From: Mycolicibacterium sp. CH28
GTDB taxonomy: Bacteria; Actinomycetota; Actinomycetes; Mycobacteriales; Mycobacteriaceae
NCBI RefSeq assembly: GCF_004745805.1
Contig: NZ_SRLQ01000010.1
Coordinates: 124,001-188,000 of the forward strand
DNA: 64,000 nucleotides
Reading direction: 5' to 3'
The notes beneath the pieces were generated by a model. That model did not search any database. It was not told the DNA's origin and saw only the letters and a list, made by a program, of their open reading frames with translations. This document shows, one piece after another, positions 24,393 to 33,636 of this stretch. The position numbers and the translations under genes were made by a program. Numbering within the stretch: position 1 is the stretch's first letter; each line of letters begins with the position of its first letter.

Positions 24393-26044
24393 CCGTAACG
24401 CTGACCTTCCAATGCACGGGACCGCCGTGTGCGGCCGGTCCCCTGTTTCCCGTATTGCTGCGCGTCGTGTTGCGCGGCGTCACCATGATGCCCTGAGCGC
24501 CGGGTTGGTCGCTGAGCCGTCCGGGTTTTGGCAGGTAGTGCGGCACGTTCACGCGCGGCATACGGTTGGCGAGCCGGTTTCTTGGCCGGCTTCCTGGCCG
24601 GTTTCTTAGCCGGCTTGGTGGGCTTGGCGGGCTTGGCCCCGCGCTCGTCCTGCGGCTTGGAGCGCAGCCGGTCGCGCAACACTTCCACTCGCGACGGTAC
24701 GTAGGGCTCGGGCAGCGGCAGCCGCAGCACCCGGTTCATCCGGTCGTCGCTTCCGGCGCGCAGCGCCGCCACCGCCTCGGGTTCGTGGCGGGCCGCGTTC
24801 GCCATCAGCCCGATCATGAAAAGTGTTGTAGCCGTGGATGTTCCACCGGCCGAGATGAGCGGGAGCTGAATGCCCGTGACGGGTAGCAACCCGATCACGT
24901 AGCCGACGTTGATGAACACCTGGCCGATCACCCACATGGTCGCGGTGGCGGTGAGCAGGCGCAGGAACGGATCGGCCGAACGCTTGGAGATCCGCATCCC
25001 GGTGTAGGCGAACAACCCGAAGAGTGCCAGCAGGCCGAATGCTCCGACGAAGCCGAGTTCCTCGCCGATGATCGCGAAGATGAAGTCGTTGTGGGCGTTG
25101 GGCAGGTAGTTCCATTTCGCGGTGCCCTGGCCCAGCCCGTCACCGAAGACGCCACCGTTGGCCAGCGCGAATTTCGCCTGCCGGGCCTGGTAGCCCGAGC
25201 CCTGGGCGTCCGCGTTGGGGTCCAGCCAGGACCGCACCCGGTCGGAGCGGTAGGCCTCCGACACCGCGAGCACGGCCGCGGCGGCAATCGCGGCCCCCAG
25301 TGAGCTGAGGAACACCTTCAGCGGCAGGCCGGCATACCAGAGCAGGGCGAGCAGGATGATGCCCAGCGACACGGTCTGGCCGAGGTCGGGCTGGGCGACG
25401 ATCAGGGCCAGCGCGATCACCGCGGCGGGGATCAACGGGATCAGTAGTTCGCGCAACGACGCCCGTTCCAGGCGGCGAGTCGCCAGCAGGTGCGCGCCCC
25501 AGATCGCGAACGCGATCTTGGTGAGTTCGGAGGGCTGCATGGACAGCCCGGCGACCACGAACCATCCGCGCGAACCGTTGGATTCGTGCCCGATGCCCGG
25601 GATGAGTACCAGCACCAGCATGACGATGGTCAGGGCGAACGACGCGAACGCGGTATTGCGCAGGAAGCTCACCGACACCCGCAACGCCACCCAGAAGCCG
25701 ACCAGGCCGACCAGCGTCCACATCACCTGCCGCCCGAAGATCGCCCACGGCGAGCCGTCCTCGTCGTAGGAGTGCACGCCCGAGGCCGACAACACCATCG
25801 TCAGGCCGAGGATGACCAGCAGCGCAGCCACCGAGATGATCAGGTGGAACGACGTCATCGGCCGGCCCAGCCAGGTTCCGAACCTGTGGTGCATCTCGAA
25901 CCTGGGCCTGGCAGAGGTCTTGGCGGCGGCGACCGGCTCGGTGCCGGTGTCCGGGGTCGCCTCGACGTCGGTATCGGGAGTCCGTGAGGTGTCTACGGCA
26001 TCGGCGGAACCGCGCCGGCGCAGCCGGGACAACATGGTGGCCAC
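24389..26044 (-). CDS. ftsW: Lipid II polymerase/flippase-family division protein FtsW
   Basis: A SEDS glycosyltransferase that polymerises septal peptidoglycan with its partner PbpB (FtsI), encoded six genes upstream. The 551 residues contain about ten hydrophobic helices between 65 and 440, with the catalytic region GIGHESNGSRGWF and QPSELTKIA, and PLISAGGTST near the end. The long basic C-terminal tail (about 450-551, Lys/Pro/Ala-rich KPAKKPARKPAKKPAR) is typical of mycobacterial FtsW, which binds the FtsZ tail directly. GTG 26044 is the first start, five bases after murD; ATG at 26035 is an equal alternative. Mycobacterial annotation is secure. Confidence 0.95.
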   Translation of the reverse strand: MATMLSRLRRRGSADAVDTSRTPDTDVEATPDTGTEPVAAAKTSARPRFEMHHRFGTWLGRPMTSFHLIISVAALLVILGLTMVLSASGVHSYDEDGSPWAIFGRQVMWTLVGLVGFWVALRVSVSFLRNTAFASFALTIVMLVLVLIPGIGHESNGSRGWFVVAGLSMQPSELTKIAFAIWGAHLLATRRLERASLRELLIPLIPAAVIALALIVAQPDLGQTVSLGIILLALLWYAGLPLKVFLSSLGAAIAAAAVLAVSEAYRSDRVRSWLDPNADAQGSGYQARQAKFALANGGVFGDGLGQGTAKWNYLPNAHNDFIFAIIGEELGFVGAFGLLALFGLFAYTGMRISKRSADPFLRLLTATATMWVIGQVFINVGYVIGLLPVTGIQLPLISAGGTSTATTLFMIGLMANAARHEPEAVAALRAGSDDRMNRVLRLPLPEPYVPSRVEVLRDRLRSKPQDERGAKPAKPTKPAKKPARKPAKKPARQPYAARERAALPAKTRTAQRPTRRSGHHGDAAQHDAQQYGKQGTGRTRRSRALEGQRYG

Positions 26045-26049
26045 GACCG

Positions 26050-27513
26050 CTACCGCACCACGGCGCGCACGGCGGCGGCGAATGCATCACCGCGGTCGGC
26101 ATATCCGGCGAACTGGTCGAACGATGCGCCCGCAGGTGCCAACAACACCGTGTCGCCGGTCCGGGCCAGGCCGGCGGCAGCGGCCACCACCTCAGCCATC
26201 ACTCGGGTACTCAAGCCGGGACCGGAGACGTCGACCAGTCGAGTCTCATGAGTAACAACTGACTCATTAGTCCCTTGCACCACAGCATCCTCCCGCGTCA
26301 CCACCTCGATGACCGGGACATCGGGCGCGTGTCGCGATAACGCCTTGGCAACCACGGCGCGATCACGACCGATCAGCACCGCGCCGACCAGCCGATCCGC
26401 CACCCGGATGACCATCTCGTCGACCGAGGCACCCTTGAGCAGGCCGCCAGCCACCCACACCACTCGCGGGAACGCCAGCACCGACGCCTGGGCGGCGTGC
26501 GGGTTGGTGGCCTTCGAATCGTCGACATAGGCGACGCCGTCCACCACGGCCACCTGTTCGGCACGGTGTCGCCCAACCCGGAAACCGGCCAGCGCGGTCG
26601 CGATGGACGCGGGCCGCACACCGACCGCCCGGGCCAGCGCTGCGGCGCCCAGCGCGTCGAGCACACCGACCGGGCCGGCTACCGAAATCGACGCGACCGG
26701 GGCGAGCTCGAGATCAGCGGCGAACGCGCGATCGACGAGCACGCCGTCACGCACACCCAGCTCACCGTCGGCCGGCTCACCGAGCCGGAAGCCGGCCTTG
26801 ACCGGGGCGGGCGCGGCGGGCAGCAGCGCGGTCGCGACCGGGTCGTCGAGTCCGACGACGGCGACGCGACCGGTCAGCGCCCTCGCCTTCGCGGTCGCAT
26901 ACGCATCGAAGCCGCCGTGCCAGTCGAGGTGATCTTCGGCGATGTTGAGCACCACACCGGCCTCCGGCCGCAGCGATGGCGCCCAGAACAGCTGGAAACT
27001 GGACAGCTCGACGGCCAGCAGATCGGCCGGTTGGCCCAACACGTCGAGCACCGGGTCGCCGATATTGCCGCACAGCACCGCACGGCGGCCGTCGGCGACC
27101 AGCATGGCGTGCAGCATCGACGTCGTCGTGGTCTTGCCATTGGTGCCGGTGACCACCAGCCACTGGCGCGGCGGACCGTAGTGACCTGCCGCGTCGAGGC
27201 GCCAGGCCAGCTCGACGTCACCCCAGATCGGGACACCCGCGGCGGTCGCCGCGGCCAGGACCGGCGCGGTCGGCGGAAAGCCAGGGCTGGTGACCACCAG
27301 CGCGAAGTCGCCGATCGCGGCGATCGCCCCGGCCGGGTCGATCGTGTCGACACCGTCGGCAGCCAACCCGGTCAACGAGTCGGCGTTGTCGTCGCAGACC
27401 CGGATGTGCACATCCAGGGCCGACAGGGCGGCCACTACCGCGCGTCCGGTGATGCCGGCGCCGGCGACCAGAACCTGCGCCCCCGGGGTCAGCGGCTCGA
27501 GTCCAGCCACCAC
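26050..27513 (-). CDS. murD: UDP-N-acetylmuramoylalanine--D-glutamate ligase
   Basis: Adds D-glutamate to UDP-MurNAc-L-Ala; 487 residues. The N-terminal UDP domain has VLVAGAGITGRAVVAAL, the central ATP domain has the P-loop GTNGKTTTTSM and NIAEDHLDWH, and the C-domain has VDDSKATNPHAA and LLAPAGASFDQFAGYADRGDAF. The start is GTG 27513, one base after the mraY stop; a second GTG follows directly, and the 16 codons upstream overlap mraY and are rejected. GTG-rich starts are normal in this operon. The protein matches Rv2155c closely in order and length. Confidence 0.95.
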   Translation of the reverse strand: MVAGLEPLTPGAQVLVAGAGITGRAVVAALSALDVHIRVCDDNADSLTGLAADGVDTIDPAGAIAAIGDFALVVTSPGFPPTAPVLAAATAAGVPIWGDVELAWRLDAAGHYGPPRQWLVVTGTNGKTTTTSMLHAMLVADGRRAVLCGNIGDPVLDVLGQPADLLAVELSSFQLFWAPSLRPEAGVVLNIAEDHLDWHGGFDAYATAKARALTGRVAVVGLDDPVATALLPAAPAPVKAGFRLGEPADGELGVRDGVLVDRAFAADLELAPVASISVAGPVGVLDALGAAALARAVGVRPASIATALAGFRVGRHRAEQVAVVDGVAYVDDSKATNPHAAQASVLAFPRVVWVAGGLLKGASVDEMVIRVADRLVGAVLIGRDRAVVAKALSRHAPDVPVIEVVTREDAVVQGTNESVVTHETRLVDVSGPGLSTRVMAEVVAAAAGLARTGDTVLLAPAGASFDQFAGYADRGDAFAAAVRAVVR

Positions 27514-27514
27514 G

Positions 27515-28594
27515 TCAGTCCCCGATGGCCGAAAGCCACTCGCCGTAGAACAACGCCACACCCAGCCCGCAGGCGATCGCGGTGAGCAGCCAGAACCGGA
27601 TGATCACCGTCGTCTCGGCCCAACCGACCAGCTCGAAGTGGTGATGGAACGGCGCCATCCGGAACACCCGGCGCCCGGTGGTGCGGAAGGCCAGGATCTG
27701 CACCACCACCGACGTCACCTCGGCGACGAACAGCGCGCCCAGCACCACCGCGAGCACCTCGGTGCGGCTGGTCACCGACAGGCCGGCGATGACGCCGCCC
27801 AAAGCCAGCGAACCGGTGTCCCCCATGAAGATCTTGGCCGGAGCGGCGTTCCACCACAGAAACCCGATGCATGCCCCCGCGGCAGCCGCCGCGATCAGCG
27901 CCAGGTCCAGCGGATCGCGCACGTTGTAGCAGCCGAGCCCGGGTGCGGTGGCGCAGGCATTGCGGTACTGCCAGAACGTGATCAGCACGTAGGCGGCACT
28001 GACCATGGCCATGCTGCCACCGGCCAGGCCGTCCAGGCCGTCGGTGAAGTTCACCGCGTTGGACCAGGCACTGACGAGGACCACCACGAACAGGACGAAC
28101 AGCAGCGGGCTCAGGGTGACGGTGGCGATCTCCCGGACATAGGACAGCTCGGGGCTGCCGGGAGTCAGACCGTCGCTGTTGCGGAACTGCAGCACCAGGA
28201 TTCCGAACAGCACGGCGGCGGTGATCTGGCCGACGGTCTTGGCGGTCTTGTTCAGGCCGAGGTTGCGGGCCCGGCGGATTTTGATCAGGTCGTCGACGAA
28301 CCCGACCGCGCCCAGCGAGGTCGCCAACCCGAGCACCAGCAGGCCGGAGGCCGACGGTCCGTCACCGCCGAGCGCCAATCCGACCAGGTGGGTGCCGAAG
28401 TAACCGGCCCAGATCCCGGCGATGATCGCCACCCCGCCCATCGACGGCGTGCCGCGCTTGGTCTTGTGACTCGGCGGGCCGTCCTCGCGGATCTCGTGGC
28501 CCAGGCCCTGGCGGGTGAACAGCCGGATGAGGACCGGAGTCAGCAGAATCGACACCGCCAGCGAGATGCCGACGGCGATGAGGATCAGTCTCAT
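27515..28594 (-). CDS. mraY: Phospho-N-acetylmuramoyl-pentapeptide transferase (MraY/MurX)
   Basis: Transfers phospho-MurNAc-pentapeptide to undecaprenyl phosphate, giving lipid I. It has 359 residues and about ten TM helices. Catalytic motifs are visible: PSHKTKRGTPSMGG near the N-terminus, VGFVDDLIKIRRARNLGL (the DD pair), NFTDGLDGLAGG, and MGDTGSLALGG, followed by the HHHFE histidine motif (APFHHHFELVGW). ATG 28594 overlaps the murF stop by four bases. M. tuberculosis calls the same gene murX. This is the target of several nucleoside antibiotics; nothing in the sequence suggests altered function. Confidence 0.97.
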   Translation of the reverse strand: MRLILIAVGISLAVSILLTPVLIRLFTRQGLGHEIREDGPPSHKTKRGTPSMGGVAIIAGIWAGYFGTHLVGLALGGDGPSASGLLVLGLATSLGAVGFVDDLIKIRRARNLGLNKTAKTVGQITAAVLFGILVLQFRNSDGLTPGSPELSYVREIATVTLSPLLFVLFVVVLVSAWSNAVNFTDGLDGLAGGSMAMVSAAYVLITFWQYRNACATAPGLGCYNVRDPLDLALIAAAAAGACIGFLWWNAAPAKIFMGDTGSLALGGVIAGLSVTSRTEVLAVVLGALFVAEVTSVVVQILAFRTTGRRVFRMAPFHHHFELVGWAETTVIIRFWLLTAIACGLGVALFYGEWLSAIGD

Positions 28595-30108
28595 CGGCGC
28601 TCGTCCTCGACAGACGGCGTCGTCAGCTCGGCCACCAGCGTTTCGGCCAGGGGCCCCAGCCCCGTGGAGTTCGACGCCTTGACCAGCACGACATCACCGG
28701 GCTGCAGCTCGGCGCGCAACAGCTCCAGGGCAGCATCGGCATCGTCGACCATGGTGGATTCCGAACCCCAGGATCCCTCCATGACCGCCCCGTGATGCAT
28801 GGCGCTCATGGGCCTCCCAGTTCCGACGACGACGAGTCGACTGATATCTAAGCGCACAGCGAGCCGACCGACTCGATCATGCTCGGTTATCGACTCCTCG
28901 CCCAGCTCGGCCATCTCGCCGAGAACCGCCCAGCTGCGGCGCCGGCCAGACTGCCGATCGCTGGCGCGGGCCATCACTGCCAGCGCCCGCAGCCCGGCCT
29001 TCATCGAGTCGGGGTTGGCGTTGTAGGCGTCGTTGATGACGATGACCCCGTCGGCGCGGGTGCGTACCTCCATCCGGCGCCGCGATTCCGGGCCGGCCTC
29101 GGCCAACGCGGCGGCCACTTGGGACAGGCTGGCCCCGCACTCGAGCGCCACCGCGGCGGCGCTCAGCGCATTGCCGACCTGATGCTCGCCGTGCACCGCC
29201 AACGCCACCGCGACGGCCGAGTCGGCTGTGCGCAGCGTGAACCGGGGCCGGGCCAGTTCGTCGAGCTCGATATCGGTGGCCCGGATGTCGGCTTGTGCCG
29301 ATTGCCCGACAAGCACCACACGTCCGGCCGTCGTGCCCGCCATCGCGGCCACCATCGGGTCATCGACGTTGAGGATCGCCACGCCAGAGGCCGGGAGTGC
29401 TTGCACCAGTTCGGATTTCGCCTCGGCGATGATCTCCCGCGAGCCGAACTCGCCGAGGTGGGCGGTGCCGACGTTGAGCACCACGGCGATCGATGGCGGG
29501 GCGATCGCGGCCAGCGCAGCGATGTTGCCGGGGTGGCGCGCCGACATCTCCAAGACCAGGAAGTCGGTGTCCTCGGTTGCGCGCAGCACCGTCCACGGAT
29601 GGCCGAGTTCGTTGTTGAAGGAACCGGGCGGCGCCACCACCTCGCCCAGTGGGCGCAACACCGCGGCGATGAGGTCCTTTGTCGATGTCTTGCCCGACGA
29701 TCCGGTGATCCCGACGATGGTCAGCCCGCCGGCGGCCAGCTCGGCGGCCACCGCGGTCGCCAGCTTGGCCAGCGCCGCCAGGACCGCCGCTCCGGAGCCG
29801 TCGACGTCGTACTCCAACACGCTGGCCCCGGCGTCGGCCGCCGGTACCGGCGGCACCACGATGGCGGGCACCCCGACGGGCCGTGCTGCGAGAACGGCGA
29901 CGGCACCGGCGCCGATCGCGGTCGCGGCGAAATCGTGGCCGTCGGAACGGGCCCCGGGAAGGGCCAGGAACAACCCGCCCTCGGTGATCGCCCGCGAGTC
30001 GAACTCCACGGTTCCGGTGACCGTCAGCTCGGCGGCCTCGGCGGGACTGATGTCGGCAAGCCGGCCACCCACAATCTCGGCGATCCGGGCGACCGTCAGC
30101 CCGATCAT
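28591..30108 (-). CDS. murF: UDP-N-acetylmuramoyl-tripeptide--D-alanyl-D-alanine ligase
   Basis: Adds D-Ala-D-Ala to complete the UDP-MurNAc-pentapeptide; 505 residues. The three Mur-ligase domains are visible: FDSRAITEGGLFLALPGARSDGHDFA in the N-domain, P-loop GSSGKTSTK and LEMSARHPGNIAAL in the centre, and INDAYNANPDSMKAGLRAL in the C-domain. Overlaps both murE (ATGA at the start) and mraY (at the stop), so it is translated within the chain. Length agrees with Rv2157c. Confidence 0.96.
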   Translation of the reverse strand: MIGLTVARIAEIVGGRLADISPAEAAELTVTGTVEFDSRAITEGGLFLALPGARSDGHDFAATAIGAGAVAVLAARPVGVPAIVVPPVPAADAGASVLEYDVDGSGAAVLAALAKLATAVAAELAAGGLTIVGITGSSGKTSTKDLIAAVLRPLGEVVAPPGSFNNELGHPWTVLRATEDTDFLVLEMSARHPGNIAALAAIAPPSIAVVLNVGTAHLGEFGSREIIAEAKSELVQALPASGVAILNVDDPMVAAMAGTTAGRVVLVGQSAQADIRATDIELDELARPRFTLRTADSAVAVALAVHGEHQVGNALSAAAVALECGASLSQVAAALAEAGPESRRRMEVRTRADGVIVINDAYNANPDSMKAGLRALAVMARASDRQSGRRRSWAVLGEMAELGEESITEHDRVGRLAVRLDISRLVVVGTGRPMSAMHHGAVMEGSWGSESTMVDDADAALELLRAELQPGDVVLVKASNSTGLGPLAETLVAELTTPSVEDERR

Positions 30109-31655
30109 GATTGCCTCCCGCGCGATTCGAGGGCCAAGGCCAGCTCCTCGCGGTCGTCGAACGGCCGGGTCTGCCCGTAGGCGGTCTGGCCCTTCTCATG
30201 TCCCTTGCCGGCTATCACCACGACATCGCCGCGCCGCGCCCAGGCCACCGCATGCCGGATGGCCGCGCGCCGGTCGCCGATCTCGATGATGTCGGCGGCC
30301 GGCTCCCGCACGGCCTGCGCCGCACCGGCCAGGATGGCCGACCTGATGGTGGCCGGCTCCTCGTCGCGCGGGTTGTCGTCGGTGACGACCACGAGATCGG
30401 CGAGTTCGGCGGCGATGCGCCCCATCGGGGCACGTTTACCGGCATCCCGGGTGCCGCCGGCGCCGAACACCACCGCCAGCCGGGCACCGGGGCGCCGCAG
30501 CGTCTCCAACACCGCCTGCAGCGCACCGGGTTTGTGGGCGTAGTCGACGACGGCGAGGAAGTCCTGGCCGCGCTCGACGGCTTCCAGCCGACCTGGCACC
30601 GAGGCCTCCCGCAGGCCAGGTCCCGCCTGTTCGGGCGACACCCCGACCGCGTCGAGCATCGCCAACGCCAGCAGGGCGTTGGCGACGTTGTAGCGGCCGG
30701 GCAGCCCGATCCGCAGCCGGTGGTGCACACCGGCCGGATCCACCGCGGTGAAATCCTGTGCACCGCTGTCGAGCACGACGACATCCTCGGCCCGCCAGTC
30801 CGCCGGATGCCCGTCGGCGCTGACCGTTACCGCGTCAACGGCGCGACGGGCCATGTCACGGCCGGCGTCATCGTCGACGCAGATCACCGAGACCGCGGCG
30901 TGCACCGGTGAGGCCGGGTCGAACAGTTTGGCCTTGGCCTCGAAGTAGGCCGCCATGGTCGGGTGGAAATCCAGGTGGTCGCGGGACAGGTTGGTGAACC
31001 CACCGACGGCGAAGCGGATACCGTCCACCCGGCCCAATTCCAGTGCGTGGCTGGACACCTCCATCACGGCGGTGTCGACGCCGCGTTCAGCCATCGCCGC
31101 CAGCAGCGCCTGCAGAGCCGGCGCCTCCGGCGTGGTCAGCGCGCTGGGGACATCGGCGCCGGCGATCCGGACCCCGACGGTTCCGACCAGGCCGGGCGTG
31201 CGGTCCGCTGAGCGCAGTCCGGCCTCGATCAGGTGGGTCGTGGTGGTCTTGCCGGAGGTTCCGGTGACGCCGAGGACCACCACCCGATCCGAGGGATGGC
31301 CGTAGACCGCCGCGGCCAACGCACCCAGCACCGACCGGGGCTGTGGATGGACCAGCACCGGGATGGGGGCCGGCTCGCCGAGCGTGCGATGGATGACCGC
31401 GACCCCGTCGGGGTCGGTGAACACCGCGACAGCACCGCCCTCGATGGCCGTTGCCGTGTACTCGGCGCCGTGCGCCGACGAGCCGGGCAACGCGGCGAAC
31501 AGGTCACCGGGGTTCGTCTCCTGGCCGCGCAGGGTGATGCCGGTGATCCGCACAGCGGGGGCCGCTCCACCGGCGACGGGTACCGCGCCGACCCGGGCGG
31601 CCAGCGTCGGCAAAGTCAGACCCGGCGTCGTGCGGGGGCGCGAAGCGTTGATCAT
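30105..31655 (-). CDS. murE: UDP-MurNAc-L-Ala-D-Glu--meso-diaminopimelate ligase
   Basis: Adds the third residue of the stem peptide; 516 residues. The P-loop is GTSGKTTTTHLIE, carbamylated-lysine and DHLDFHPTM regions follow, and DNPRDEEPATI provides the DNPR motif that selects meso-diaminopimelate over lysine, as expected for mycobacteria. VVIAGKGHEKGQ ends the protein. ATG 31655 begins MINASRPRT; 37 bases separate it from pbpB, where M. tuberculosis carries several extra genes (Rv2159c-Rv2162c region) that are absent here. The stop overlaps murF. Confidence 0.96.
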   Translation of the reverse strand: MINASRPRTTPGLTLPTLAARVGAVPVAGGAAPAVRITGITLRGQETNPGDLFAALPGSSAHGAEYTATAIEGGAVAVFTDPDGVAVIHRTLGEPAPIPVLVHPQPRSVLGALAAAVYGHPSDRVVVLGVTGTSGKTTTTHLIEAGLRSADRTPGLVGTVGVRIAGADVPSALTTPEAPALQALLAAMAERGVDTAVMEVSSHALELGRVDGIRFAVGGFTNLSRDHLDFHPTMAAYFEAKAKLFDPASPVHAAVSVICVDDDAGRDMARRAVDAVTVSADGHPADWRAEDVVVLDSGAQDFTAVDPAGVHHRLRIGLPGRYNVANALLALAMLDAVGVSPEQAGPGLREASVPGRLEAVERGQDFLAVVDYAHKPGALQAVLETLRRPGARLAVVFGAGGTRDAGKRAPMGRIAAELADLVVVTDDNPRDEEPATIRSAILAGAAQAVREPAADIIEIGDRRAAIRHAVAWARRGDVVVIAGKGHEKGQTAYGQTRPFDDREELALALESRGRQS

Positions 31656-31692
31656 CGGGTTGCCACCCTACCCAGCAACCACGGTTCGCCGA

Positions 31693-33636
31693 CTACGTGG
31701 CCTGCAGGATCAGCGGCGCACCGGGATCGGCCGACAGCGGAACGTTCTCCCGCTGCAGCAGCCAGGCGGCGATGTTGTGGAACAGCGGCGCGGCGGAGTG
31801 ACCTGGGGACCCGTCGGGGTTGCGCTGCGGGGCGTCCATCATGATGCCGATCACGTACCGGGGGTCGTCGGCCGGCGCCATGCCGGCGAAGGTGATCCAG
31901 TACACATCGCTGTAGTAGCAGCCGCAGGCGGGGTTGATCTGCTGTGCGGTGCCGGTCTTGCCGGCGATCTGGTAGCCGTCGACCGCAGCGGGCGTGCCGG
32001 TGCCCTGCTGATACCCCATCGGGTCGCGCTGCACGATGGCGCGGAACATGTTGCGCACGGTGCGTGCGGTGTCGGGCGAGACCACCCGGATTCCGTTGGG
32101 TCTTGGCTCCTCGGTGCGGGTGCCATCGGCGGCGATGGTGGCCTTGACGATCCGCGGCGGTATCCGCAGTCCGTCGTTGGCGATGGCCTGGTACATGCCG
32201 GTCATCTGCAGCAGTGTCATCGAAAGGCCCTGTCCGATGGGCAGGTTGGAGAAGGTGCTGCCCGACCACTGGTCGATGGGCGGAACCAGGCCGGCGCTCT
32301 CGCCCGGCAAGCCGACGCCGGAGCGCTGGCCGAGCCCGAACTTGCCAAGCATGTCGTAGTAGCGCTCCGGCCCAATCCGTTGGGCGAGCATCAGCGTGCC
32401 GACGTTGGACGACTTTCCGAACACCCCGGTGGTGGTGTACGGCATCACTCCGTGGTTCCAGGCGTCATTGACAGTCACGCCGCCCATGTTGATCGACCCC
32501 GGGACCTGAAGAACCTCGTCCGGATTGGACAGCCCGTACTCGATCACCGATGACGCGGTGACGATCTTGTTCACCGAACCCGGCTCGTAGGGCGAGGTGA
32601 CCGAGAGGTTGCCCATCTGCTTGTCGGCCTGCCGGCCGATGTCCTGACTCGGGTCGAAGGTGTTGTCGTTCGCCATCGCCAGCACTTCACCGGTTTTCGA
32701 GTCCAGCACCACCGCGGAGACATCCTTGGCGCCGGAGGCATCCTTGGCCATCTGGACCTGCTGCTGAACGTAGAACTGGATGTCGTCGTCGAGGGTCAGC
32801 TGAACGGTCGAGCCGTTGACCGCGTCATGCTTGTTGCGGTAGCTGCCCGGAATCACGACGCCGTCGGAACCGCGGTCGTAGGTGATGGATCCGTCGGTGC
32901 CGGATAGCGCGGAGTCCATCGAGTCTTCGAGCCCGAGCAGTCCGTGGCCGTCCCAGTCGATGCCGCCGACGATATTGGCCGCCAGTGCCCCGCCCGGGTA
33001 CTGGCGCAGGTCTTGGCGTTCGGCACCGACCTCGGGGAATTTCGTGGTGATGGCGTCGGAGATCGCCGGGTCGACGGCGCGGGCCAGGTAGACGAAGGTC
33101 TCGTTGCTGCGCAGCTTCTTCAGCAGGGTCGCCGCATCGGGACTGTTGTTGAGCTTGCCCGCCACTTCGGTGGCGATCTGAGTGAGTCGCTTGTCGGGGT
33201 CCGGTGCCGTCGGCGACTTCTGTTTCGCCTCGGTGAGCTGCTTACGGATCTTGATCGGCTGGAAGGTCAGCGCCCTCGCCTCGACGGTGAAAGCCAGCTT
33301 GTCGAAATTGCGGTCGACAATGCTTCCCCGCACCGCCTTCTCAACATCGGTCACCTTGAGCTGGGCAGCTGCTTCGGCCCGCAGGCCGGCGGCCTGCGGG
33401 ACCTGGAGATTGAAAAGCTGGGTGGCCGCCACCATCAGCGCAAGGACGATGATGACCATGCCGGCCCGGTGCCGGAAGGCGAACGACGCTGTGCGCATTT
33501 CGTTTTCGGCCGACTCCCGGGTGCGACGGGCCTTGGCCGGGTGGCCAGGACCGGTCACCGGTCGGGCTTTGACGGCCTTGGCCTGGGCCTGCTTGGCCTT
33601 GACCGGCCGCGCTCCCGACCTGTCTGAGCGGCTCAC
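31693..33636 (-). CDS. pbpB: Septal transpeptidase PbpB (FtsI, class B PBP)
   Basis: The division-specific peptidoglycan transpeptidase, 647 residues, partner of FtsW. A basic N-terminus and single TM helix (about 58-78) precede the pedestal domain (AVRGSIVDRNFDKLAFTVEA). The transpeptidase domain has the SxxK motif in YEPGSVNKIV, the SSN motif in FGKSSNVGTLM and KTGTAQQ near the C-terminus; all three are intact. GTG 33636 overlaps the ftsL stop by four bases (GTGA). Length compares with about 680 in M. tuberculosis. It is a beta-lactam target. Confidence 0.96.
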   Translation of the reverse strand: MSRSDRSGARPVKAKQAQAKAVKARPVTGPGHPAKARRTRESAENEMRTASFAFRHRAGMVIIVLALMVAATQLFNLQVPQAAGLRAEAAAQLKVTDVEKAVRGSIVDRNFDKLAFTVEARALTFQPIKIRKQLTEAKQKSPTAPDPDKRLTQIATEVAGKLNNSPDAATLLKKLRSNETFVYLARAVDPAISDAITTKFPEVGAERQDLRQYPGGALAANIVGGIDWDGHGLLGLEDSMDSALSGTDGSITYDRGSDGVVIPGSYRNKHDAVNGSTVQLTLDDDIQFYVQQQVQMAKDASGAKDVSAVVLDSKTGEVLAMANDNTFDPSQDIGRQADKQMGNLSVTSPYEPGSVNKIVTASSVIEYGLSNPDEVLQVPGSINMGGVTVNDAWNHGVMPYTTTGVFGKSSNVGTLMLAQRIGPERYYDMLGKFGLGQRSGVGLPGESAGLVPPIDQWSGSTFSNLPIGQGLSMTLLQMTGMYQAIANDGLRIPPRIVKATIAADGTRTEEPRPNGIRVVSPDTARTVRNMFRAIVQRDPMGYQQGTGTPAAVDGYQIAGKTGTAQQINPACGCYYSDVYWITFAGMAPADDPRYVIGIMMDAPQRNPDGSPGHSAAPLFHNIAAWLLQRENVPLSADPGAPLILQAT